A stretch of 64,000 nucleotides of DNA from Pirellulales bacterium (GTDB taxonomy: Bacteria > Planctomycetota > Planctomycetia > Pirellulales > Thermoguttaceae), in NCBI GenBank assembly GCA_016935315.1, contig JAFGRD010000149.1, forward strand, positions 1 through 64,000. The letters are read 5' to 3'. Shown here piece by piece: positions 9,825 to 16,430 of this stretch. The notes beneath the pieces were generated by a model that was not told the DNA's origin, did no database searches, and was given only the letters and a program-made list of their open reading frames with translations. A program made the position numbers and the translations under genes. Position 1 is the stretch's first letter, and each line of letters starts with the position of its first letter.

Positions 9825-9906
9825 CCGCGGAGGCCGATCCTCCTCGGCGATTGACACTCGCAAGACGACGAAGCGTCGCTCCGGGACCGGAGCGACGCTT
9901 TTTTTT
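9825..9906 (+). terminator. Rho-independent terminator block (copy 2)
   Basis: A perfect 12-bp stem (9871-9882 with 9889-9900), a GGGACC loop and a run of eight T (9899-9906) lie 60 bases past the stop of the giant PEP-CTERM gene. The sequence from 9825 repeats the block found at position 1. Confidence 0.93.
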
Positions 9907-10005
9907 CTGCCACCCTCCTTGATCCGGCTTTCCAAGGAGGGGCGGATCGCAGCAAAGGCGGGCGGCCCGGCGCACAGAAACGGGGAGGATTCTTGGTTCC
10001 TGGAC

Positions 10006-10033
10006 TTGCAATCTGTTCCGAATATGCTATTCT
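10006..10033 (+). promoter_or_regulatory. Extended -10 promoter motif (copy B)
   Basis: TTGCAA (10006-10011), 16 bases, TATTCT (10028-10033), with TGC directly before the -10 and TCCG in the spacer. It matches the motif at 3088-3115 and lies about 650 bases upstream of the next clear gene. Confidence 0.55.
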
Positions 10034-10497
10034 GGATAGATGAGAAGGATATGCAGGAAGCAGCGATTGTGTGTTCTAAGGCAATTGTCCGGGCCGGGCG
10101 GTGGAGGAGATTCCAGCGGTTGTACCGGGAGGTTTTGGCCTGCTCCATGGATATCGGCGTTGCTTCTAGGACTACGGAACGGGGGGTAACGGCCGTGAAT
10201 CTGGGTTTCTTCCAAGGGGATTAGACGTGTCCTGGAATTCAAACGCGACTTCGGAAGCGCCACAGGCGTGCCCGCGACCCACTCTTGCCCTCTGGGCGAG
10301 TCGGGAGCGTCCGGATCGTGGCCAGTTCGCAATTCGCGTTCCGCAGGGCGATTTCTCCCCGCTATCCCCCCCTTTTTTCCTGGCTCCGGAGGATTTTTTG
10401 CCACCGAATCAAAGTCGCAACCCATTGTCCGGAAATGACTTGCGTTGTTTCGGAAAAAAATCTCCCAAGAAAACCCCCGAATCGGCCGTTGAAACGT

Positions 10498-10525
10498 TTG
10501 CATTTTTTCCGGAATCTGGTATTCT
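10498..10525 (+). promoter_or_regulatory. Extended -10 promoter motif (copy C)
   Basis: TTGCAT (10498-10503), 16 bases, TATTCT (10520-10525), TGG directly before the -10 and TCCG in the spacer. It would give a leader of about 155 nt for the PEP-CTERM gene at 10687. Confidence 0.6.
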
Positions 10526-10686
10526 ATCGGATGTAGTGAGTTTCTCGCCTGTATCGGTAATACGGGTGGGGATGGGGAAGTGGAGTCTGAGGCCGCTTCG
10601 CCGCACAGCTTGAGATTGTTTTTCGCCATCGTGGCATACCCGCAAAGGGAGGCAGATTCCCGCCGCAATTTTTAGGAGAGGATGTG

Positions 10687-11505
10687 ATGAACGTGCGAAT
10701 TGTCTTGACAGTCTTCTTTGGTTTGTTGGTTGCCGCCTGTGCACCGGCTTCGGCGGCCATGGTCTTGGGACAAGCTGGCGACAGTGTCCCGGACATGTAC
10801 GTCAATCAGGTTCCGGCCGGCTACGCGGGCCCGGAGACACAAGGGGTTTGGCTCGTTTGGGACGATGTTTTTAGTGCTCCGGGCGCGGGGGGGTCGGAAG
10901 TCGGTTTCTTCCTTCTTCAGTCGGCTGGGGGGCGCTTTAACGGCAGTCCCATCCTGCCGCCGGGTCGTCTTTTCCAGGATAACTCCCCTGGCTTCATCAG
11001 CACGGGTTTCCCCAACATGGCGATCGAGGAACCTTACTACGTGGGCGAGATCTTCGCGGACGCCGACGAAGCGACGCTGCTGGCGGACCTGACGTATTCG
11101 GTGACCATCAACGGCGTCGATGGGGCTTGGTATGGCGACCTGATCATGGGCGGCCCCGTTGAGGGCACTCCCCCGACGTTCACCAACCTGCCGACCGGCG
11201 TGATCGACCTCGGCAACTACGGTACGGACGTCTACGATCTCGACGCGACCGAGCCGGACGGCGACCAGATGACGTTCAGCTTGACCAGCGGACCGGCCGG
11301 CGTGGAAATCGATGCCATGACCGGCGTGGTCACTTGGCCTGGTGTTCACACGCCCGATGGATTGTACGACATCGGCGTGATGGTTTCGGACAAGGACGGC
11401 TCGGACACCGGTTCGATCTCGGTATGGGTTCCGGAGCCCAGCACGCTGGCCATGCTGATCACCGCCAGCTTGCTCGGTCTGGTCATGTGGCGGCGCCGCC
11501 GCTAG
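10687..11505 (+). CDS. PEP-CTERM protein with shared module and Ig-like domain
   Basis: The product has 272 residues. The ATG at 10687 is preferred over the GTG at 10684 because of its distance from AGGAGAG (10674-10680). A signal peptide (MNVRIVLTVFFGLLVAA, cleavage near ASAA) leads into a domain of about 110 residues homologous to the module found before the PEP-CTERM tails of the genes at 3313 and 11816. An Ig-like domain of the He_PIG kind follows (about 162-247, with DATEPDGDQMTFSL and MTGVVTW). The sorting tail is VPEPSTLAML (Pro249) with a hydrophobic helix and a terminal WRRRR. There are no dockerin-like repeats. It is probably exported and processed by an exosortase. Its function is unknown. 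A strong terminator follows. Confidence 0.88.
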   Translation: MNVRIVLTVFFGLLVAACAPASAAMVLGQAGDSVPDMYVNQVPAGYAGPETQGVWLVWDDVFSAPGAGGSEVGFFLLQSAGGRFNGSPILPPGRLFQDNSPGFISTGFPNMAIEEPYYVGEIFADADEATLLADLTYSVTINGVDGAWYGDLIMGGPVEGTPPTFTNLPTGVIDLGNYGTDVYDLDATEPDGDQMTFSLTSGPAGVEIDAMTGVVTWPGVHTPDGLYDIGVMVSDKDGSDTGSISVWVPEPSTLAMLITASLLGLVMWRRRR

Positions 11506-11562
11506 GCAACCAAGGGTGGTTTCTGCCCAGTAGAGATTCAGAGCGATAGGCGAAGGCAATAG

Positions 11563-11598
11563 ACACACGGCGGCCGTTTCGGTCGTCGTGTGTTTTTC
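11563..11598 (+). terminator. Rho-independent terminator
   Basis: A 13-bp stem with two G-U pairs (11563-11575 with 11581-11593), loop GTTTC, then a T run to 11597. It lies about 60 bases past the stop of the PEP-CTERM gene at 10687. Confidence 0.92.
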
Positions 11599-11605
11599 TT
11601 GGGGC

Positions 11606-11700
11606 ATGTCGTTTTACGCGGCGGAGCCGAGTGCTTTGGCCATGCTGCTCAGCGGCGGCGTCCTGGTGGGTGGCTGCGCCGGCGGAGGGGCCGGCGGTAG
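11606..11700 (+). pseudogene. Frameshifted remnant of a PEP-CTERM sorting tail
   Basis: From the ATG at 11606 one frame reads MSFYAAEPSALAMLLSGG and ends in a hydrophobic Gly/Val stretch. From 11671 another frame reads WLRRRRGRR and stops at 11700. Joined by a single frameshift near 11665-11671, this gives a full PEP-CTERM signal: EPS-type motif, hydrophobic helix, arginine cluster, stop. It resembles the tail of the gene at 10687 (EPSTLAML, WRRRR). No matching upstream body is present, because a terminator lies at 11563-11598. It is best explained as the broken 3' end of a duplicated gene. A random match is possible but unlikely. Confidence 0.65.
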
Positions 11701-11729
11701 CCCACCCAAGCAAAAGCCATGAAAAATCG

Positions 11730-11758
11730 TTGCCCCGGCTGGGGGTGTCATGTAAAAT
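11730..11758 (+). promoter_or_regulatory. Probable promoter of the peptidase-like gene
   Basis: TTGCCC (11730-11735), 17 bases, TAAAAT (11753-11758), preceded by TG. It lies about 60 bases before the ATG at 11816 and just after the pseudogene fragment. It resembles the TTGCAW motif of the neighbours but has a one-base-longer spacer. Confidence 0.5.
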
Positions 11759-11815
11759 GGAGGCTGGGCGAGGCGCGTGGCGTTCTGCGCATTCTGTGGG
11801 AAGAGGATCCGGCGT

Positions 11816-13312
11816 ATGGTCTGGCGTCGCGAGTTGGCGAGACAAACGGTGCGACTGGCGATCTGCGTGGCGGTTGCCCTGGTGTGTGCCCGCGGCCAGG
11901 CCGGCTTGACGATCCGCTTCGATTATACCTACGACGGCAACGGGCTGTTCGATGATCCGGCGCGGCGGGAGCTGCTCGAGGTGAGCGCCGGTCTGGTCAA
12001 TCGTTTCATCGACGATTTGGATGCGATCGTTCCGTCTTCTTCCGATCACTGGTCCTATTACGTCCCTCGTCCAGACGATCCGAACTTCGCGTTCGTGGAC
12101 GACGACACGATACCGGCCGATACGGTGAAGATCTACGTGGGCGGTCGCGACCTTTCGGCGAACTATCTTGCCCTGGCCTCCTTGGCGAGCACCTGGCTGG
12201 TCGACGGCTCGGACGATTGGGAGAATACGATCGCGTATCGTGGCGAGATTGGGGCGGATGCCGATCCGGCGACCGACTACGCGTTCTATGCGGGCAGCAT
12301 CACGTTCAACACGGTCCGCAACTGGCACTTCAGCAGAACGACGGACGGTTTGGACGAGACGACGGTCGATTTTCTCACGGTGGCGACGCACGAGCTGCTG
12401 CATCTTCTGGGGTTTGGGCCGGCCGAGTCTTGGAATGCGCACATCGCCGACGGCCGCTTTGCGGGGCCGGAGGCGATGGCCGTCGGCAGCAGCAACAACC
12501 CGGATCTTGTGCTCGACTCGGTCCGTGCCCACTGGGCCGCCGACACGCTGAGCGCCGTGGGGGAGGCATCGCAGGAGGCGCTGCTGACTCCGTACATCAG
12601 GCGTGGTGAGCGGCGTTTGCCCACGGCTTTGGACCGGGCCGGATTGCGCGACATCGGTTGGCAAGAGGCGCCGGCCGGCGATGCGAACCTGGATCGAGCG
12701 ATCAACGGCATCGACATTCAGGCCATCTTGGCGGCCAACCTCTTCGGCAAAGACAAGGAGCAGCTTGTTGCGCAGCAAGCCTGGCCCGCACTCTGGGCGA
12801 CGGGTGACTTCACGGGTGACGGAGTGGTCAACGGCATTGATATTCAGGCGATCCTGGAGACGAACCTCTTCGGAACCGGACCCTATGCCAGCACAACCCC
12901 GGAGGAGGGCGCTGCGCAGGTGGTCGAGTTGATGGTCGGGCCACAGGGGTTGAGCATCGACACCGGCGGCGCAACCGTCAACGGCTATGTCCTGGCGTCG
13001 TCGTCGGGGGTCTTCCGTGGCCAGCCGGCCGACAACCTGGGATTGTTTCAGGAAGACACCGATTGCCGTATCAGCGGCAATCTGGGCTTTGCTCTCGACG
13101 GTGTTTGGCGACTGGGCAACGTGATCGGAGAAGATGTCGGAGACGTCGATTTCTTCAGCGACCTTGCGCTTTCATATACGCTGGTCGGCCGGCCCGGTGT
13201 CTATGCTGCCCGCATTGTCGCGGTCCCCGAGCCGTGCACCTTGCTGATGCTGGCCGGCGGCGTCTGGGGGCTTCTGCTTGCGTTTGCGGCTGGCAGACGA
13301 CGAGCCAGGTGA
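11816..13312 (+). CDS. Zinc-peptidase-like PEP-CTERM protein with dockerin-like pair
   Basis: The product has 498 residues. The ATG at 11816 has AGAGGA eight bases upstream; an in-frame GTG at 11777 has none. A signal peptide ending near ARGQA is followed by a domain with HELLHLLGFG (His192, Glu193, His196, Gly199), a zinc-peptidase signature related to metzincins. The usual third histidine position (202) is Pro, so the third ligand must come from elsewhere or be absent. A dockerin-like pair covers about 288-354 (two NGIDIQAIL segments). Then come the shared module of about 105 residues and a tail of VPEPCTLLML (Pro471), hydrophobic helix and GRRRAR. It is predicted to be secreted and processed by an exosortase. 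It may cut or mature neighbouring surface proteins, which is inference. A hairpin and the convergent leuD follow. Confidence 0.87.
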   Translation: MVWRRELARQTVRLAICVAVALVCARGQAGLTIRFDYTYDGNGLFDDPARRELLEVSAGLVNRFIDDLDAIVPSSSDHWSYYVPRPDDPNFAFVDDDTIPADTVKIYVGGRDLSANYLALASLASTWLVDGSDDWENTIAYRGEIGADADPATDYAFYAGSITFNTVRNWHFSRTTDGLDETTVDFLTVATHELLHLLGFGPAESWNAHIADGRFAGPEAMAVGSSNNPDLVLDSVRAHWAADTLSAVGEASQEALLTPYIRRGERRLPTALDRAGLRDIGWQEAPAGDANLDRAINGIDIQAILAANLFGKDKEQLVAQQAWPALWATGDFTGDGVVNGIDIQAILETNLFGTGPYASTTPEEGAAQVVELMVGPQGLSIDTGGATVNGYVLASSSGVFRGQPADNLGLFQEDTDCRISGNLGFALDGVWRLGNVIGEDVGDVDFFSDLALSYTLVGRPGVYAARIVAVPEPCTLLMLAGGVWGLLLAFAAGRRRAR

Positions 13313-13314
13313 AC

Positions 13315-13346
13315 AGCCGAGCAGCGGCCGCAATGCGCTGCCGGCT
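13315..13346. terminator. Hairpin between convergent genes
   Basis: An 11-bp stem with one bulged A (13315-13326 with 13336-13346) lies in the 63-base gap between the peptidase-like gene and leuD. There is no T run on either side, so a bidirectional terminator role is plausible but not certain. Confidence 0.5.
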
Positions 13347-13375
13347 GAACCGAGGGCCAACGGGAACCGTCGCTC

Positions 13376-13969
13376 TCAGGCGATTCCGCGAGCCTGTTCG
13401 TAGGCCGCGATCTGAGGCTCGTGTTCCAGCGTCAGCGCGATGTCGTCCAGACCGTTGAGCAAACACTGCCGGCGAAATTCGTCCAGCTCGAACGACAGCG
13501 ATAGGCCGTGGTCGTCAGTGATCGTGCGGCTCCGGAGATCGACGTTCAGCCGATAGCCTTCATGCCGGGCGGCGCGGGTGAACAGATCATCTATGGTGGC
13601 CTCGTCGAGCTTGATCGGCAGCACCGCGTTCTTGAGGCAATTGTTGTAGAAGATGTCGGCGAAGCTGGGCGCGATCAGCACGCGGAACCCGTAGTCTTCC
13701 AGGGCCCAGGGCGCGTGTTCCCGGCTCGAACCGCAACCGAAGTTGCGCCTGGCCAGCAGGATGCTCGCGCCGGTGTGTTCGGGCCGGTTCAGCTCGAAGT
13801 CGGGATTGTCGGAGCCGTCGTCGAGGAATCGCCAGTCGAAGAAAAGGAACTGGCCGAAACCGGTCCGCTCAATCCGCTTGAGAAACTGCTTGGGGATGAT
13901 CTGGTCGGTGTCGACGTTGACGCGGTCCATGGGAACGACCAGTCCGGTGTGTTGCGTAAAAGCTCGCAT
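13376..13969 (-). CDS. leuD: 3-isopropylmalate dehydratase small subunit
   Basis: The product has 197 residues, the usual LeuD length. It carries family blocks near the N-terminus ([14 protein letters not shown]) and in the middle ([17 protein letters not shown]). With LeuC it isomerises 2-isopropylmalate to 3-isopropylmalate in cytoplasmic leucine synthesis. LeuD supplies the small swivelling domain that completes the active site. It lies 50 bases downstream of leuC on the same strand, so both are probably made from one transcript. AGGA lies nine bases before the ATG. Confidence 0.96.
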   Translation of the reverse strand: MRAFTQHTGLVVPMDRVNVDTDQIIPKQFLKRIERTGFGQFLFFDWRFLDDGSDNPDFELNRPEHTGASILLARRNFGCGSSREHAPWALEDYGFRVLIAPSFADIFYNNCLKNAVLPIKLDEATIDDLFTRAARHEGYRLNVDLRSRTITDDHGLSLSFELDEFRRQCLLNGLDDIALTLEHEPQIAAYEQARGIA

Positions 13970-14019
13970 CGGGGGATTCCTGTCGGTTTTGAACTCGCGG
14001 CGGCATTCTCGTACCGCCG

Positions 14020-15429
14020 TCAGGTTAGGACTCGCACGTCAACGAAGTGACCGGCCACGGCGGCCGCGGCGGCCATGGCGGGTGAGACCAGATGGGTGCG
14101 GCCGCCTTTGCCCTGACGGCCCTGGAAGTTGCGGTTGCTGGTGGCGGCGCACCGTTGCCCCGGTTCCAGCCTGTCGGGATTCATGGCCAGGCACATGCTG
14201 CAGCCGGGCTCGCGCCACTCGAATCCTGCTTCGGAGAAGATCTTGTCGAGGCCCTCCGCCTCGGCCTGCTGTTTGACGAGTCCGCTGCCGGGAACCACCA
14301 TGGCTTCCACGCCGTCGGCCAGCCGGTGTCCACGGACGACGGCCGCCGCCGCCCGCAAATCTTCGATCCGGCCGTTGGTGCAAGAGCCGATGAAGACACG
14401 ATCGATCGGTATCGATGCGATCGGCGTGCCCGGGGTAAGCCCCATGTACGCCAAGGCGTCGGCGACCGCTCGGCGATCGGACGGATCGTCGAAGTCGTTT
14501 GGATCGGGCACCCTGCCGCCGATTTCCGTGACCTGGCCCGGGTTGGTTCCCCAGGTGACTTGAGGCTGAACCTCGGCCGCGTCGAACACCTCGACGCGAT
14601 CGTAGGTGGCCCCGTCGTCGGTGGGCAATCGTTTCCAGTGTTGGACGGCCGCCTCGTAATCCTCGGGGGCAAACTCGCGCCCCTTGAGATACTCGAAGGT
14701 GGTTTCGTCGGGGGCGATGAGTCCGGCACGGGCACCGGCCTCGATCGACATATTGCAGACCGTCATCCGCTGCTCCATGCTGAGCCGGCGGATTGCCTCG
14801 CCGGTGTATTCGACACAATAGCCGGTTCCACCACTGGTCGAAATGCGGCCGATCAGGTAAAGGATCAGGTCCTTGGCGGTAGTGCCCAGCGGGAGTTGGC
14901 CGTCGGCGCGGATCTCGAAGGTCTTGGGCTTGTGCTGGAGCAGCGTCTGTGTGGCCAGCACATGCTCCACCTCGCTGGTGCCGATGCCGAAGGCCAGGGC
15001 TCCGAACGCACCGTGGGTCGCCGTGTGGCTGTCGCCACAGACGATCGTCATGCCCGGCTGGGTGAGCCCCAACTCAGGGCCAATCACGTGCACCACGCCC
15101 TGACGGATGTCGTGCAGATCGTAGAACGGAATATCGAACTGCCGGCAGTTCGCGCGGAGTGTGTCGATCTGCTGTTTCGAGATGGGATCGATGATCGGCA
15201 GCGAGCGGTCCGTGGTCGGCACGTTGTGGTCGGCGGTGGCGACCGTCCGCTCGGGCCGGCGCACCTTTCGGCCTGCGATTCGCAGCCCCTCAAACGCCTG
15301 GGGACTGGTCACCTCATGGACCAGTTGCAGATCGATGTAAAGGACCGTCTGCTTCCCCTCTTCGGCCAAGACGACGTGATCGTCCCAGATCTTCTCGAAC
15401 ATAGTCCGGCGGGTGGATGACGCGTTCAT
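14020..15429 (-). CDS. leuC: 3-isopropylmalate dehydratase large subunit
   Basis: The product has 469 residues, matching LeuC. The three cysteines that bind the 4Fe-4S cluster are visible: Cys350 in FIGSCTNGR, and Cys410 and Cys413 in EPGCSMC. Other aconitase-family blocks include [12 protein letters not shown] and [11 protein letters not shown]. It forms the heterodimeric dehydratase with LeuD. The start at 15429 gives [18 protein letters not shown]; an inner ATG at 15402 (MFEKIWDD) is the more usual LeuC start and cannot be excluded, since neither has a strong ribosome-binding site. leuA and leuB are not in the window. Confidence 0.96.
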   Translation of the reverse strand: MNASSTRRTMFEKIWDDHVVLAEEGKQTVLYIDLQLVHEVTSPQAFEGLRIAGRKVRRPERTVATADHNVPTTDRSLPIIDPISKQQIDTLRANCRQFDIPFYDLHDIRQGVVHVIGPELGLTQPGMTIVCGDSHTATHGAFGALAFGIGTSEVEHVLATQTLLQHKPKTFEIRADGQLPLGTTAKDLILYLIGRISTSGGTGYCVEYTGEAIRRLSMEQRMTVCNMSIEAGARAGLIAPDETTFEYLKGREFAPEDYEAAVQHWKRLPTDDGATYDRVEVFDAAEVQPQVTWGTNPGQVTEIGGRVPDPNDFDDPSDRRAVADALAYMGLTPGTPIASIPIDRVFIGSCTNGRIEDLRAAAAVVRGHRLADGVEAMVVPGSGLVKQQAEAEGLDKIFSEAGFEWREPGCSMCLAMNPDRLEPGQRCAATSNRNFQGRQGKGGRTHLVSPAMAAAAAVAGHFVDVRVLT

Positions 15430-15519
15430 GGTTCTTTTCGTTGGGCTTGTCGGATTGGGAGACGCCGGTCACGCGCAGAATTCGTGGGCAATGGCCGCGA
15501 CTCCAGGCAATAGTGACAT

Positions 15520-15548
15520 ATTCTACTTCCCTTCGGTTCGTGGGAAAA
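15520..15548 (-). promoter_or_regulatory. Possible leuCD promoter
   Basis: On the minus strand, TTTTCC (15548-15543) and TAGAAT (15525-15520) are 17 bases apart, about 90 bases before the leuC start. The -35 is weak. I saw no T-box or leader-peptide attenuator in the 218-base gap 15430-15647. Confidence 0.3.
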
Positions 15549-15647
15549 CGGCCCCGGTGGCCGATTGCCTGCCGAAACTCGTCGGCCGGCGCCCGGGACC
15601 TGCGTGAGAATTCTGGCATCACCGAGCAGGCTGTTGGCAGGAGCAGG

Positions 15648-16199
15648 TCAGGCCGCCTTGCGGACCGTTGCCGCGATCACCAGATCGTTGATCTCGCTCC
15701 GATCGAGCAACCGTATCGATTGCCGCCCGGCGGGTTTCGAGGTTTCGAGGAACACCTGCGAGCGGAGATGCAACAGCCGCGGCACGTAGAACCACGCTCG
15801 GGCAAGGGCCCGCGGGTCGAGGCGGGAGGAGACCACGATGAGGTCTACCTGCCCCAGCGTGTTGGCTGCCTCGGCCAGTCCGATAAAGGGGTCGCCGGGC
15901 ACGAGGCGGATTCGGGCCCCGGTAGCGCTGAGCAATCGATGGGCCTTCTTGATGCTGACACCTGGGCCATCGACGGCGGTCCGCGCCTCAAACAGATCGA
16001 TCGCCGTATATCGCACTGCACTTGGCACCCGATTCCAACAGGCCACTTCGATCATTCGGGTGGCTCGTTGCGTCGTCCCAACCCCCACTTCGAGTATAGT
16101 TTGAATCCCTTGAAAATGGATGGCTCGGTAAATTGGGCGTTCTATGTGCGGCCGAGAGAAATAAGAAAGATAGAAAAGCCTCAGGCGGCTCGTGGTCAC
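15648..16199 (-). CDS. SAM-dependent methyltransferase-like protein
   Basis: The open frame extends far upstream, but a strong ribosome-binding site AAGGAGG (16215-16209) lies inside it. This places the start at GTG 16199 (nine bases away) or TTG 16202 (six bases away), giving about 183 residues; the ATG at 16226 has no such site. A class I Rossmann methyltransferase fold is suggested by ILEVGVGT (motif I), YTAIDLFE (motif II) and VDLIVVSS (motif IV region). The acceptor-binding part is short and unfamiliar, so the substrate is unknown. It is transcribed divergently from the large LEPR protein and lies 218 bases from leuC. Confidence 0.65.
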   Translation of the reverse strand: MTTSRLRLFYLSYFSRPHIERPIYRAIHFQGIQTILEVGVGTTQRATRMIEVACWNRVPSAVRYTAIDLFEARTAVDGPGVSIKKAHRLLSATGARIRLVPGDPFIGLAEAANTLGQVDLIVVSSRLDPRALARAWFYVPRLLHLRSQVFLETSKPAGRQSIRLLDRSEINDLVIAATVRKAA

Positions 16200-16208
16200 C
16201 AAGATCAC

Positions 16209-16215
16209 CCTCCTT
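16209..16215 (-). promoter_or_regulatory. Ribosome-binding site that decides the start of the methyltransferase-like gene
   Basis: AAGGAGG on the minus strand, overlapping in-frame codons of the longer reading. Its spacing to TTG (16202) and GTG (16199) argues that the upstream ATG at 16226 is not the start. Confidence 0.6.
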
Positions 16216-16430
16216 GACGGCTGCATGGTTGATTTGGGATTCCTGCTATCGTGTCTGATTTCGGTCGCAGATCGTGGTTGGGTCCAGACAAACCACCAGG
16301 CTGTTGCAGATGCACGTCCGAGACACGAACAGGAAACGTTACGCCTTCCGGTTGCCGGGTGACGATACTGATTGTAGGGAAAGTAGAGATTAGGCAGGTT
16401 TTTCCGGGACGGGGGTTGAGAGAACGCTCG

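Larger units (their letters stand above)
9907..10683. other. Long upstream region with two promoter-like motifs
   Basis: About 780 bases with open frames on both strands, none of which shows protein-like composition or a good ribosome-binding site. The region carries two copies of the TTGCAW-N16-TATTCT motif (10006-10033 and 10498-10525), and AGGAGAG at 10674-10680 ahead of the next gene. The first motif would start a transcript near 10040. A short frame, ATG at 10051 to about 10224, follows it closely but is not recognisable as a protein. I see no other gene here. Confidence 0.5.

Noticed and set aside
9919-10224. Short plus-strand frame after the terminator
   Set aside because: It runs through the promoter-like motif at 10006-10033 and has no recognisable domain; only the tiny portion from 10051 could be translated, and that is unproven.
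10227-10613. 128-codon plus-strand frame
   Set aside because: Low-complexity Pro/Ser/Arg composition, no ribosome-binding site, and overlap with the promoter motif at 10498-10525.
14092-15420. 442-codon plus-strand frame
   Set aside because: Antisense to leuC, whose cluster ligands and length are intact.
15430-15647. T-box, leucine leader peptide or riboswitch before leuC
   Set aside because: No specifier-like structure, leucine-rich short frame or terminator/antiterminator pair was found.
16251-16430. N-terminal extension of the giant LEPR protein
   Set aside because: Starting at 16251 would place about 60 non-protein-like residues before the LEPR-type motif, which normally lies near the start.
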